55,186 bases of DNA from Streptomyces cellostaticus (lineage in GTDB: Bacteria; Actinomycetota; Actinomycetes; Streptomycetales; Streptomycetaceae), in contig NZ_KQ948052.1 of assembly GCF_001513965.1 (NCBI RefSeq), positions 1 to 55,186 of the forward strand, written 5' to 3'. The position numbers and the translations under genes were made by a program. How positions within the stretch are numbered: the first letter of the stretch is position 1; every line of letters starts with the position of its first letter. Under the pieces are notes generated by a model. The model did not search any database. It had not been told where the DNA came from and worked only from the letters and a program-made list of their open reading frames with translations. Positions 34,401 to 42,993 of the stretch are shown in pieces.

Positions 34401-34711
34401 AGTTCGCAGTCGAGCACGCCGTCGCGCTGCGGCAGCAGCTCCAGCAGTTCGTGCACCACGGCTCCGGCCGTCATCCGGCCTGCCCGGTCGAGGTACCAGC
34501 CGCCGAGGTCGACAACGGTGTGAGCGGTGCGCGCAGGTTTGCCGGCCGGTTCGGGGCGTCCCAGGTGAAAGTCCCCCTGAGTGGCGAGGAAGCGCTCGTG
34601 GAGGTCGGTGGCCAGCCGCAGCTGTTCGGTGATCAAGCCTGCGACGCCGGCCAGGGCTGGGGCCGGCCGATGGGACATCGGGGGCCGGGGCATGACCTCG
34701 ACGTCGGTCAC
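31478..34711 (-). CDS. Multi-hot-dog dehydratase (PfaC-like DH protein)
   Basis: A protein of about 1077 residues built of hot-dog domains. Region 65-320 is a degenerate FabA-like pair. Region 380-530 matches PfaC DH1 (RLVAEYDVPEQVWFREQSG, AALQPCGLLAAYLAA) but lacks a catalytic His. Region 575-710 is a FabA-type DH with His615 in AHFFNDPVQPGSLGIEAM. Region 730-920 looks like a PKS-type DH (LADHCPTW and LLDAALH). The KS-CLF half of normal PfaC is missing. GTG 34711 begins one base after the synthase stop; ATG 34693 is an alternative. Confidence 0.82.
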   Translation of the reverse strand: MTDVEVMPRPPMSHRPAPALAGVAGLITEQLRLATDLHERFLATQGDFHLGRPEPAGKPARTAHTVVDLGGWYLDRAGRMTAGAVVHELLELLPQRDGVLDCELAFHRGLPAPGEQVLSSLTFSGRTFRGEVDGRLSLRGTESEDLGHGLPTEHTGAGFGTGEVTAFAEGRPADCFTGTKWELTRAHVRSPGLGSRRTLLLHEITAFAPSKGIVATGRILPEAWRTPAGLLEGCFQALSFQLAATGCTVHRDGWRFEPQPDEPARVRFLVNAPYGAPRYHITIRSMTDRTVHADAVCTIDNRVVMRAEGLAVHLVPDTPLTHWRLLGPATVQRTGNPVPPRVLAGLRGHDDPAATTVGSVRYDHAAMLACAWGPVNEIFPGTSDDAFRLPGPPYLFITRVTEASATLGAPRPGSRLVAEYDVPEQVWFREQSGTLPAAALMEAALQPCGLLAAYLAARTTDAQLRIRNLDGHLTTTREVPPDVRSLSTAVEFVGLDRWDGTVVETFRIRCEADGVPVLEGTAVFALTSPAQLTSQTGLPVTDADRTRLAQPCDRPVTDLRSRPARFFGHSARLPGPMLLMLDRITGYWPDGGPAGLGRLRAECDVRADAWYFKAHFFNDPVQPGSLGIEAMCQLLCYYLVERGVGDGFRFEPVLPASWTYRGQVVPADALVTVEMDVLDVELSPQSGHAEAEAWLWVDGRRAYHVPRLRVRAVPGAPDSPSTVDTVLDPHSDTWLADHCPTWTVPAVPLMSTADLLARAASDHAGRPVRVLHDLRVQRWLPVTGPTRLRMTCAGDTAQLAVWHEAGALSRFTPVAAARVGFEPPTRPERFTPLPDLVDAPDPYEAADLFHGRSFQYLTALRMGSTGSSGLLDTGRGSVPPGTLHQGLLDAALHVIPHNELQRWEPAIGPGRMAFPHQLTQLAVFASLPDCGEIEVEARFAGVLRDDLVAVDVQLCRDERVLVSFQIVDMLIPAGSLAEVSGPERRAYLRDGEPDSRLLLTGSDGVLRRSDVERIDVLTGTANALYGLPVGTRAVDWLPHIALKEHIARTTGVHPRTVEVTALDNVSWDDDSATVRTS

Positions 34712-34712
34712 G

Positions 34713-37700
34713 TCATCCACGGGCCACCACCCGCAGCCGCGCCAGGGCACGCCCGGCGGTGATCAGCACGCGCGGATCGTCCGCCGTCATGGTCAGTTCC
34801 TCGGCGAAGGAGCGTGCCCCGGCCTGGAGCGGGATGAGGTCGACGCCGCCGAACCGGAACACCTCGGCCAGCTCGGGGGTGACCATGCCTGCCTCCCATG
34901 GTCCCCACAGCAGCGAGCGGACGACCGCCCCGGGGCGGGTTGCCTGCTCGGCGGCGAGCACATGGTTGACGGTTTCGTTGGCCATCGCGTAGTCGCACTG
35001 TCCCGCGTTCCCGGTCGCGGCGACGACCGACGAGAACGCGCACAGCAGCCGCAGCGGGTCCTCGCGGGTGGCGGACAGCAGTGCCCGCAGACCGTCGACC
35101 TTGGTCCTGAACACGGCGTCGAACTGCTCCTCGGTCTTGTCCTCCACCCGCCGGTCGGCCAGCACCCCGGCCGCGTGCACGACACCGGTGATCGGCCCCC
35201 ACTGCGTCCGGACGTCCGCGAGCGCCGCCCGTACGGCGTTCTCGTCCCGAACATCGGCGTGCAGGTAGCGGGCCTGGTCCAATCCGTCCACCTCGCGGCT
35301 CGGGCCGCGGCCGAGGAGGACGAAGCGTGCGCGGTGGCGGGACTCGAGCGCGCGCAATGCCGCTGCCGTGACTGCCCCGGTCCCACCTGACACGACGATC
35401 ACCGGGTCCTCCCCGAGAGCATCGGCGGCGGACGGCCCCGGTACGTGATGCGGGAGTTCGGCGAGGTCCAGCGTCCACCGCGCTCCGTCAGCAGCGAGCC
35501 CGACGTCCAGGTCGGGGCCTCCAGTCAGGAGTTCGTCGACGATGGCGGCGGCTACCTCGGCCGCCGTCCGGTCTCCGCGCCGGCAGTCGATGGCCTTGAC
35601 CGCAGCGAGCGGCCATTCCCAGCGGACCGTACGGGCGAGCGCGGCCAAGCCGCCGAGCCAGGGCTGTTGCGCGTCGTGGTGGCCGAACCCACCGCCGGTG
35701 TCCTGCACGGTGACGAAGACGCCGCCTTCGGAACGCAGCCTCGGCCCGATTGCCTGCGCTGCCCGGAACGCGTCCCGTTGAACGGCCAGGGCGTCGTCGA
35801 TGGACGTGACGTCGGCGAGTCCGCCCAGGAACAGCAGGCCGGCGGCCTCCGTCCCGGCAAGGTCGGCCGTGGTGCCCACCTCTGCATGGATGCCACGCTC
35901 GGAGAGCAGCCGTACGGCCTCCTTGGCGACCCCGGTGCCATCATCGGTGACCAGCAAGGTCCCAAGTCCCCGCATGGGTGAGCCCGGTGCGGGCGTGCGC
36001 TGCAAGGTCGGGACATGCCGGCGGATCGTCTGCTCAGGAACGGCAGAGGTGAGCGGAACGGGTGCGTCCAGCAGGGCACGCAGACGGTCGGCGATCTCAC
36101 CGACCGTACGCAACGTCAGAAGCGGGGCGAGCTGAGCCCGGTCCACGGCTTCCAACTGCGGGAACATCGGGCGCAGCGCCGCGAGGACCTGGGTGCGGGT
36201 GATCGAGTCCAGGCCGAGGTCGGCCTCCAGTTCCATGTGCGGCGCCAGGATCTCCACCGGGTACCCGGTCTTCTCGGCCACGGTGGCCAGCACCGCAGCC
36301 TCCAGATCATCGACGCTGCACACCGGGACGGGGGCCGGGGGCGTGATCACGGCAGGGGCCGAGGCGGCGAGCGGCGCGGGCGGTGGGGCGGCGGGCCGGT
36401 GGAGCGGTTCGGCTGGGGCGGTCGGCCTGACGATGTGGTCCGCAGTGCCCTCCAGCGCCGTCAGCGCGTCGATCGACTTCTCGGCCATGCTCAGATAGGC
36501 CGCGTGGGCGCGTGCGATCTCCTGCTGGGCTTCCGCGACCGCGCGCAGCGTATCGCCGCCCAACGCAGCGGAGGTGGACAGCACCGGTGCCGGTGTCGCC
36601 GGCGAGTGCTCCGCGTTGGGCGGGTAGCGCCTGCCGTGGTTGCCCCCGCTGATCAGCATGGGCATTGCCGGTCGCGCCGGCTCGGGCCGGGCGGGACCGT
36701 GCCAGAGCCCGGCGAAGTCGAGCGGGACACCAAGCGCGCAGAGGTGTCCGAGCGCGTCGAGCAGTCCGGTCACGCCGTTGCGGCTCGCGCGGTCGAGGGC
36801 GATCGCGTGGACGTCGGCGAGGGACTGCTTGACCAGGCCGGTCAACGCACCGCCCGGGCCCACCTCCAGGAAGATCCGCACCCCGTCGGTATGCATGGCC
36901 CGGAGCATGTCGGCGAAGCGGACCGGGGAGGCAGCATGGTCGGCGATCGCCCGCCGAATCTCGGCAGGCTCCACAGGGTGCACGGCTGCCGTGGTGTTCC
37001 CGTACACGTCCAACAGCGGTGCGCGCACGGTAGCCCCGGACAGGAACGCCCGCAGCGGCTCCGTCACCGACGCGACCAGGGGGCTGTGGAAGGCAGCCGA
37101 GGTGTCGAGCGCACTCACCGTCATTCCGGCTGCGGTGGCGTGCTTCTGTACCAGTGCCCCCGCCTCGGCGGTTGCGGCCACCACGACCTGGCGCGGAGCG
37201 TTGTGGTTGGCGATCCACACCTCAGCGAGGTCGTGGCGTGCAAGCAGCTCCGACACCTCGTCGACGTTGGCGTCCAGCGCGATCATGACACCGGAGGCCC
37301 CGCGCATCAGCTCGCCCCGGCACGCGGCCAGCCGCATCAGCGTGTCCTCGTCGAACGCGCGCGCCGCGTGCAGGGCCACCAGCTCGCCGAGACTGTGCCC
37401 GGCCACGCAGTCCGGCCGCACCCCCACCGCGTCGAGCACGGCCAACAGCGCGAGGCTGTGCGCGGCAATGGCCGGCTGCGCGGCGCCGGTATCGGTGAGC
37501 GCGCGCCGCTGCACCAGCCGCTCGGAGTCGGTGAACACCGGTGCGGGGAAGACGAGCGGGGACACCTCATGTCTGTTCCACACCGCGTGGGCCTGAGGAA
37601 AGTGCATCGCCAGGTCCGCTCCCATGCCGACGTACTGGGCGCCCTGACCGGGGAAGAGGAACGCGATCCGGCCCTGCGCGCGCCCGACGCCGTAGTGCAC

Positions 37701-39353
37701 GCCCGAGGGCGTCGAGAACGGTTCTGTGCCGACCTGGCCGCGCGCCTGTTCCAGCTTCTGTGCGAGGTCCTCAGTGGACGAGGCGACCACTGCCAGCCGG
37801 TGCTCCTCTGTGCTGCGGAAGGTCTCCTGACTGCGCCGCGCGATTGCCGTCAGGCCGCCCGAAAGGTCGCGGGAGAAGAGCTCCAGCGGGGTGGCGGCGG
37901 ACAACACCACCAGCTCGCACGGCCGTGCCTCGCAGCGCACCGAGCGGCGGGTCCTGGTCGCCGTGCCGGTGTACTCCTCAAGCGCGACATGGAAGTTCGA
38001 GCCGCCGAAGCCGAAGCTGGACACCGAGGCCCGCCGAGCGTGGTCGGCCGTGTGGATCCACGGCCGCGCCTGTGTATTGAGGTAGAAGGGGCTCTCCGCC
38101 AGCTTCAGTGCGGGATTCGACCGAGTGACCTTGATCGTCGGCGGCAGCACCCGGTGCCGCAACGCCAGGGTGGCTTTGAGCAGGCCGGCGGCGCCCGCCG
38201 CAGCCTTGGTGTGCCCGATCTGGGACTTGACGGACCCGAGTGCGCACCACTGGCGGTCGGCCCGTCCGCTCGCGTCGAACACCGAACGCAGGGCGTCGAG
38301 TTCGGCGGCGTCACCGACGGCCGTGCCAGTGCCGTGCGCCTCGACCAGGCCGACCGTCTCCGGTCCGTAGCCCGCAGCCTCGTACGCCCGGCGCAGCGCC
38401 CGCGCTTGCCCGGTGTCCAGCGGCGCATACACCGAGGTGCCGCTGCCGTCCGAGGAGGAGCCGATGCCGCGGATCACCGCGTGCACCGTGTCGCCGTCGC
38501 GTTCTGCGTCGGCGAGCCGCTTCAGGGCGAACAGCGCGATGCCCTCGCCCAGCATCGTGCCGTCCGCGTGCTCGTCGAACGGACGGCAGTCGCCGCTGGG
38601 TGACAGGGCCGGTGTCTTACTGAAGCACTGGAACGTCATCGGGTCGTTGAGCGTGTCCACGCCGCCGGTGATCACCAGGTCGGAGCGGCCGAGCAGCAGG
38701 TCGTCAACCGCGACCGACAGAGCAGCCAAGGAGCTCGCACACGCGGCGTCCACGGTGAAGTTGGCACCGTGCAGGTCGAAGCGGTTCGCGATCCGGCCCG
38801 CCACCACGTTGCTCAGCAGGCCGGGGAACGTCGCCTCCTGCCACGGCGTCGAGTAGTCCGCGATCCGGTCGCAGACCGCGTCCGCGTCCACCTCGGACAG
38901 CCCGCTGTCCAGCAGAGCCCGGCGCCACAACGGGCGCCCGGCCCGCCCGGCCATCTCACCGAGTAGCTGCAGCGAGGCACAGCCGATGAACACACCGACC
39001 CGCTCGCCGTCGACCTGGCCGAGCCCCGCGCCGGCCAGACCGCCCACCAGGCGCTCCGCGACGACCAGGGCCAGCAGCTGGGCGGTGTCGGTCGCTGACA
39101 GGTTTCGCGGCGGCACCCCCAAGGCCATCGGGTCGAACTCGACCTCCGGAAGGAACGCCCCGCGTCGCGCGTACGTCTTGTCCGGAGCCGCCGGATCGGG
39201 ATCGTAGAAGTCCTCGATCAGCCAGCGATCGGCCGGCACGTCGGTCATGAGGTCGCGCCCCTCGATGACGTTGCGCCAGAAGGCGTCCACATCCGGAGCG
39301 CCCGGCATGATCGCGCTGGCACCCACGATCGCGATCCGGTGGTCCAAGCTCAT
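34713..39353 (-). CDS. pfaA: Pfa-like iterative synthase KS-AT-ACP-KR
   Basis: A 1546-residue multidomain enzyme of PfaA type. KS (1-460): Cys205 in DAACASS, His340 in EAHGTGT, His381 in KSQIGHTKAAAG. AT (about 560-870): Ser654 in GHSLGE and His756 in AAFHSP. A single ACP (about 1010-1095): Ser1050 in LGLDSITR. KR (about 1130-1535): SGGTGAVTAAAL, Tyr1455 and Asn1459 in QCDYAMANE. Known PfaA proteins carry several tandem ACPs and often a C-terminal DH; both are absent here. ATG 39353 lies 8 bases after the PfaD stop. Confidence 0.9.
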   Translation of the reverse strand: MSLDHRIAIVGASAIMPGAPDVDAFWRNVIEGRDLMTDVPADRWLIEDFYDPDPAAPDKTYARRGAFLPEVEFDPMALGVPPRNLSATDTAQLLALVVAERLVGGLAGAGLGQVDGERVGVFIGCASLQLLGEMAGRAGRPLWRRALLDSGLSEVDADAVCDRIADYSTPWQEATFPGLLSNVVAGRIANRFDLHGANFTVDAACASSLAALSVAVDDLLLGRSDLVITGGVDTLNDPMTFQCFSKTPALSPSGDCRPFDEHADGTMLGEGIALFALKRLADAERDGDTVHAVIRGIGSSSDGSGTSVYAPLDTGQARALRRAYEAAGYGPETVGLVEAHGTGTAVGDAAELDALRSVFDASGRADRQWCALGSVKSQIGHTKAAAGAAGLLKATLALRHRVLPPTIKVTRSNPALKLAESPFYLNTQARPWIHTADHARRASVSSFGFGGSNFHVALEEYTGTATRTRRSVRCEARPCELVVLSAATPLELFSRDLSGGLTAIARRSQETFRSTEEHRLAVVASSTEDLAQKLEQARGQVGTEPFSTPSGVHYGVGRAQGRIAFLFPGQGAQYVGMGADLAMHFPQAHAVWNRHEVSPLVFPAPVFTDSERLVQRRALTDTGAAQPAIAAHSLALLAVLDAVGVRPDCVAGHSLGELVALHAARAFDEDTLMRLAACRGELMRGASGVMIALDANVDEVSELLARHDLAEVWIANHNAPRQVVVAATAEAGALVQKHATAAGMTVSALDTSAAFHSPLVASVTEPLRAFLSGATVRAPLLDVYGNTTAAVHPVEPAEIRRAIADHAASPVRFADMLRAMHTDGVRIFLEVGPGGALTGLVKQSLADVHAIALDRASRNGVTGLLDALGHLCALGVPLDFAGLWHGPARPEPARPAMPMLISGGNHGRRYPPNAEHSPATPAPVLSTSAALGGDTLRAVAEAQQEIARAHAAYLSMAEKSIDALTALEGTADHIVRPTAPAEPLHRPAAPPPAPLAASAPAVITPPAPVPVCSVDDLEAAVLATVAEKTGYPVEILAPHMELEADLGLDSITRTQVLAALRPMFPQLEAVDRAQLAPLLTLRTVGEIADRLRALLDAPVPLTSAVPEQTIRRHVPTLQRTPAPGSPMRGLGTLLVTDDGTGVAKEAVRLLSERGIHAEVGTTADLAGTEAAGLLFLGGLADVTSIDDALAVQRDAFRAAQAIGPRLRSEGGVFVTVQDTGGGFGHHDAQQPWLGGLAALARTVRWEWPLAAVKAIDCRRGDRTAAEVAAAIVDELLTGGPDLDVGLAADGARWTLDLAELPHHVPGPSAADALGEDPVIVVSGGTGAVTAAALRALESRHRARFVLLGRGPSREVDGLDQARYLHADVRDENAVRAALADVRTQWGPITGVVHAAGVLADRRVEDKTEEQFDAVFRTKVDGLRALLSATREDPLRLLCAFSSVVAATGNAGQCDYAMANETVNHVLAAEQATRPGAVVRSLLWGPWEAGMVTPELAEVFRFGGVDLIPLQAGARSFAEELTMTADDPRVLITAGRALARLRVVARG

Positions 39354-39361
39354 CTCATTCC

Positions 39362-40897
39362 TCAAGCCAGTGGGCGGGGCCGGAAGTCGAAGACTTCGGC
39401 GGGAAGACGGACCCCGAGGGTGCGCAGCTGGTGCACGCGGGTCAGCACCGCGGCTCCCTGGAGCAGGTTGCGGGCGATCTGCGTGACCGAGCGCCGGCCG
39501 GGATCGGCCAGAAAGCTGCCGGCGACCCAGGTGTTGAAGGCCCCTGCGGCGGGGCCGCACCACAGCTGGTAGTCGATGCGCCGGTCAGGCGCGCCGTCGA
39601 CCGCCCACGCAGCGGCACTGCCCAGGTACCAGCGGAAGGTCAGGGCCATCCGGTGCTTCGGGTCCGCATGCGCCCGGGTGACCTCGGCGGGGGCGCGCTG
39701 CGACCAGTACTCCTCGGTCAGCTTCCACACATCGTCCAGGGAGGCACCGAAGACCTCGCGCTCCAACGCTTGCAGGGTCCCCTTGGGGATCGATTCCAGC
39801 GAAGGGTGGGCGACGTACAGCTGGTGCAGCCGGGCTGCTCGGGCGGCGAACCTGGTTCCGCGTCGCAGGACCTGGACCTTGGCGCCGAGTTCGAACATGT
39901 CGGCCGCCGGCGCCATCGCCACGTCCGCCACCCCGGCCTGCGCGAGCATGGCCTTCGCCTCGTCGCTGATGGCAGCCTCGACCGACATCTGGTTCACCGA
40001 GCCCGTCACGACGTACGCCGCGCCGAGGGCGAATGCCGCCGCCACCGCGGCCGGATCGCCGAGCCCGCCTGCCGCACCCACCCGCACACCGGGGCTCTTG
40101 CGGCGGGCCAGCGCAAGGACCGCCGGCAGGACCGCAACCAGCGGCCGACCGTCGGTGTGCCCACCGCTGTCCGCCTCGACCGTGATGTCGTCCGCCACCG
40201 GCGTCCGGGCCGCCAAACGGCCCTCGTCCTCGGTGAGTTCACCGTCGTTCACCAGCCGGCGCAGCAGTTCCACCGGGGGCGGGGACAGGAACAGCTCGGC
40301 CGTCTCGGGCCGTGACACCTTGGCGAACAGCGCGGTCCTCCGGAAGATCCGGCCCGCTGCGTCGGCCCGCAGCCCGGAGGCCGAGCAGCGCACCACCGCA
40401 GGCGTGATGTCCATGAACGCCGACACCGAGATCTTCGGTACCCCAGCCCGCAGCAGGTGCGCCGCGACCTCGTTCTCCATCGCCGGATCATGCGGCTGGT
40501 GGATAAGGTTGACGCCCCAGTTGCGCCGCCCTGCCAGGCCGGTCCGTAACCGCTCCAGGTCCCGGTCGAGACGTGCCAGACCGAGCCCGGCCGCCCCGAA
40601 GAACGCCAGCATCTCCTCTCGCGCCATCGCCTCGACCATCTCGACGCCCGCGATGCCGTACGCCATCTCACCCGCGACGTAGGGGAAGCGCACCCCGTGA
40701 GCTTCGCCGAAGGACCGGTCGCCCAACCACTCCGGGTACATGGCCGGCACCACGCCGACAGCGGCCGGCCTCGGCCGCTCCGAGAGCCCCAGCGCACCGT
40801 CCCGCTCGCGAGCCACCAGATGCACTGGCCTGGCCACCCGCTGGGCGAGCTCGACCAGGCCGTCGCCGTTGAACACCCCCGCCATCGTGTCAGACAC
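39362..40897 (-). CDS. pfaD: PfaD-family trans-acting enoyl reductase
   Basis: A 511-residue FMN-dependent enzyme of the 2-nitropropane dioxygenase fold, with the PfaD signatures RNWGVNLIHQPHDPAMEN (125-142), ADSGGHTDG (242-250), GAAGGLGDP (274-282) and VVTGSVNQ (296-303). PfaD reduces enoyl intermediates in PUFA and trans-AT polyketide synthesis. A helical C-terminal part (400-511) is standard. GTG 40897 overlaps the EF-hand gene stop by 8 bases; ATG 40885 is possible. Confidence 0.93.
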   Translation of the reverse strand: MSDTMAGVFNGDGLVELAQRVARPVHLVARERDGALGLSERPRPAAVGVVPAMYPEWLGDRSFGEAHGVRFPYVAGEMAYGIAGVEMVEAMAREEMLAFFGAAGLGLARLDRDLERLRTGLAGRRNWGVNLIHQPHDPAMENEVAAHLLRAGVPKISVSAFMDITPAVVRCSASGLRADAAGRIFRRTALFAKVSRPETAELFLSPPPVELLRRLVNDGELTEDEGRLAARTPVADDITVEADSGGHTDGRPLVAVLPAVLALARRKSPGVRVGAAGGLGDPAAVAAAFALGAAYVVTGSVNQMSVEAAISDEAKAMLAQAGVADVAMAPAADMFELGAKVQVLRRGTRFAARAARLHQLYVAHPSLESIPKGTLQALEREVFGASLDDVWKLTEEYWSQRAPAEVTRAHADPKHRMALTFRWYLGSAAAWAVDGAPDRRIDYQLWCGPAAGAFNTWVAGSFLADPGRRSVTQIARNLLQGAAVLTRVHQLRTLGVRLPAEVFDFRPRPLA

Positions 40898-41624
40898 GGC
40901 CGAGCGCCAGATTGCCCGGCGCCCGGGGGTCCAAGCTCGTGATGAAGTCGGTGACCGCCATCAGCACCTCGGCGTAGCCGAGATAGCCGTCCGCATCGGC
41001 GTCCAGCACCTCCCACGCGTACTCGGCGTGGTTCCGGCCCACGCGCAGGACCTCCGTACCGAGACGAATCGCCTCATCCCTGGTGACCCGACCGTCATGG
41101 TCCTCGTCCGCCATCGCGAACGCGAGATTGGTGATCACACCGATGTACTGCAGCGTCTTGTCCGGTGTCTCCGCAACACTGTTGGCCATCACCACGACGA
41201 ACTCCTCCGTACCCAGCTTCTTCGGGTCCGGCACCCACGCGGGCTTGACCACCAGCGCGTGCCAGATCCGGTTCACCGTCGTGACCATCTGCTGCGCCCG
41301 CGGCGAGTCCTCGGCGTGCCCGGTCAGCCGTGCCAGCCGGTGCGCGAACTGCATCGTGTCGGCGGGTGTCACCGCACCGTCGCCGTTGTCGTCCAGCACC
41401 TCGAACATCCACAGCTGCTTGCGCCGCAGGTACGGGTCCTGGGCCGCCGCCAGCCGTTCCGCAGCCGCAATGGTGACCGCCGCGTCCGGCCTGGGCGCGG
41501 CCACCGCTTCACCCGTCATCGCCACGGCGGGCACGGCACCGGCTGCCAGCCCCGCGGCGCCGCGCAGCACCGCCCTGCGGGGCGCATCCTTCGTCTCGTT
41601 GCCCTTCGGCGTCTCAGCTACCAC
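40890..41624 (-). CDS. EF-hand calcium-binding protein with Tat-like signal
   Basis: A 244-residue protein. Residues 16-43 look like a twin-arginine signal (RRAVLRGAAGLAAGAVPAVA). Three canonical calcium loops follow: DDNGDGAVTPAD (78-89), DEDHDGRVTRDE (173-184) and DADADGYLGYAE (208-219), with a degenerate region between the first two. The layout resembles bacterial calerythrin-type proteins. It is the first gene of the lipid operon and overlaps pfaD, so a calcium-linked or extracytoplasmic role tied to the lipid is suggested. GAGGGG precedes GTG 41624. Confidence 0.85.
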   Translation of the reverse strand: MVAETPKGNETKDAPRRAVLRGAAGLAAGAVPAVAMTGEAVAAPRPDAAVTIAAAERLAAAQDPYLRRKQLWMFEVLDDNGDGAVTPADTMQFAHRLARLTGHAEDSPRAQQMVTTVNRIWHALVVKPAWVPDPKKLGTEEFVVVMANSVAETPDKTLQYIGVITNLAFAMADEDHDGRVTRDEAIRLGTEVLRVGRNHAEYAWEVLDADADGYLGYAEVLMAVTDFITSLDPRAPGNLALGRV

Positions 41625-41730
41625 GAGCCCCTCTGTTCACAGACATGATCGGCATTGCACGCCCGTTTGCGATCTCGTGCCAGGGAGGCTAACAGCGTCA
41701 CCCGACCTGCCATGACCTGATATCACTCAA

Positions 41731-41744
41731 TTTAGGTACCCAAA
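41731..41744. promoter_or_regulatory. Imperfect palindrome TTTAGGTACCCAAA
   Basis: A 14-bp near-palindrome around GGTACC, in an A/T-rich island (41720-41762) between the divergent lipid operon and desaturase operon. It is a candidate operator for the TetR-family protein at 44130. One mismatched pair; no experimental motif is known to me. Confidence 0.35.
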
Positions 41745-41893
41745 AGCCAAGTTGATGTACTGCGGTTCCCAACATGGTAGAAAGTGGGCCGTCCTGGGCG
41801 TTGCCCTTCCGCAACCCCCCATGGTGTGCGGGCTATTCGATGCTCTCGACGGCTTGGGAGCAACTGTCTGCTCTTGTCCCCAAGGAAGTTTCT

Positions 41894-42982
41894 GTGAAGC
41901 CGCTTCTCCGCCTGCTCGCCTCGCCGCTGCTGGACGTCCTGGCGGGACCGAACGGCATTGACCGCTACCTGGCAGCGGTCAACCCTCTGTGGTCGGTGTC
42001 CGAGACCCGGGCCCGGGTGTTGCAGATCCGGCACCAGACCCGGGACACAGTGACGCTGATCCTGCAACCCAACGCGAACTGGCTCGGCTTCCGTGCGGGC
42101 CAGCACGTCCGCCTCGGCGTCGAGGTGAACGGCGTGCGTCGCCACCGCTGCTTCTCTCCGGCTTCCTCAACTCACCAGCGCAACCGGCTGATCGAGATCT
42201 CCGCGACGGTCAACCCAGCCGGAGTGGTGTCGCAATACCTCAAGCACCGCGCCGAGCCGGGCGAGATCCTCACGATGTCGCCCGCGCAGGGCACGTTCGC
42301 CCTGCCTGTTCCGCGGCCGGAGCGACTGCTGATGATCAGCGCGGGAAGCGGCATCACCCCGGTGATGTCGATGCTGCGGACCCTGTGCGACGAGGACTAC
42401 CCGGGCCGGGTCACCTTCCTGCACTACGCGCGTACCCAAGCGGACATGCTCTACCGGGACGAGCTCTACGACATCGCCAGGGATCACCCTGGCATCACGC
42501 TGGTGTGCGCGCACACCCGCCAACGCCGGGCAGGAGACCTGCACGGTCATCTGACAGAAGAACAACTGAACTCCATCGACGCCGATTTCACTGCGGCCGA
42601 GGCATATGTGTGCGGGCCACCGGGTTTGGTTGACACAGCCCGTGACATCTGGACAGCCCACGGCGTGGAGAATCGGCTGCATACCGAGACTTTCACCAGC
42701 GCCCTCACCATGACCGCTCCGGCCACGAAGGGCAGTGTGGTGCGCTTCGCCCGGAGTGGGATCTCCGCCACCGCCACCGGTGCCTCGCTCCTCGAACAGG
42801 CCGAGGCGAGCGGGCTGCGGCCACCCTTCGGCTGCCGCCGGGGCATCTGCTCCACATGCACCAGCCGCAAATTCTCCGGGGTCGTACGTCACGTGCTCAC
42901 GGGCGAGGCGTCGCACACAGAAGAGGAGCAGATCCGACTGTGCGTCTCCGCGCCATCTGGCGACGTCACCCTGGATCTCTGA
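41894..42982 (+). CDS. Ferredoxin-NAD(P)H reductase with 2Fe-2S domain
   Basis: A three-part electron transfer protein of about 362 residues: FAD domain (RRHRCFSPAS), NAD domain (SAGSGITPVMSML, AYVCGPPGLV) and a C-terminal plant-type 2Fe-2S domain with FGCRRGICSTC and a distal IRLCVSAP cysteine. It probably delivers electrons to the desaturase that starts 11 bases after it. I prefer GTG 41894 (AAGGAAG upstream); the frame is open to 41774, so a longer start is possible. Confidence 0.9.
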   Translation: MKPLLRLLASPLLDVLAGPNGIDRYLAAVNPLWSVSETRARVLQIRHQTRDTVTLILQPNANWLGFRAGQHVRLGVEVNGVRRHRCFSPASSTHQRNRLIEISATVNPAGVVSQYLKHRAEPGEILTMSPAQGTFALPVPRPERLLMISAGSGITPVMSMLRTLCDEDYPGRVTFLHYARTQADMLYRDELYDIARDHPGITLVCAHTRQRRAGDLHGHLTEEQLNSIDADFTAAEAYVCGPPGLVDTARDIWTAHGVENRLHTETFTSALTMTAPATKGSVVRFARSGISATATGASLLEQAEASGLRPPFGCRRGICSTCTSRKFSGVVRHVLTGEASHTEEEQIRLCVSAPSGDVTLDL

Positions 42983-42993
42983 CCTGGAGAGCG

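Noticed and set aside
36015..38603. 862-residue plus-strand open frame
   Set aside because: It is the antisense of the KS-AT region of the Pfa-like synthase, arginine/glycine-rich, and has no recognisable motif.
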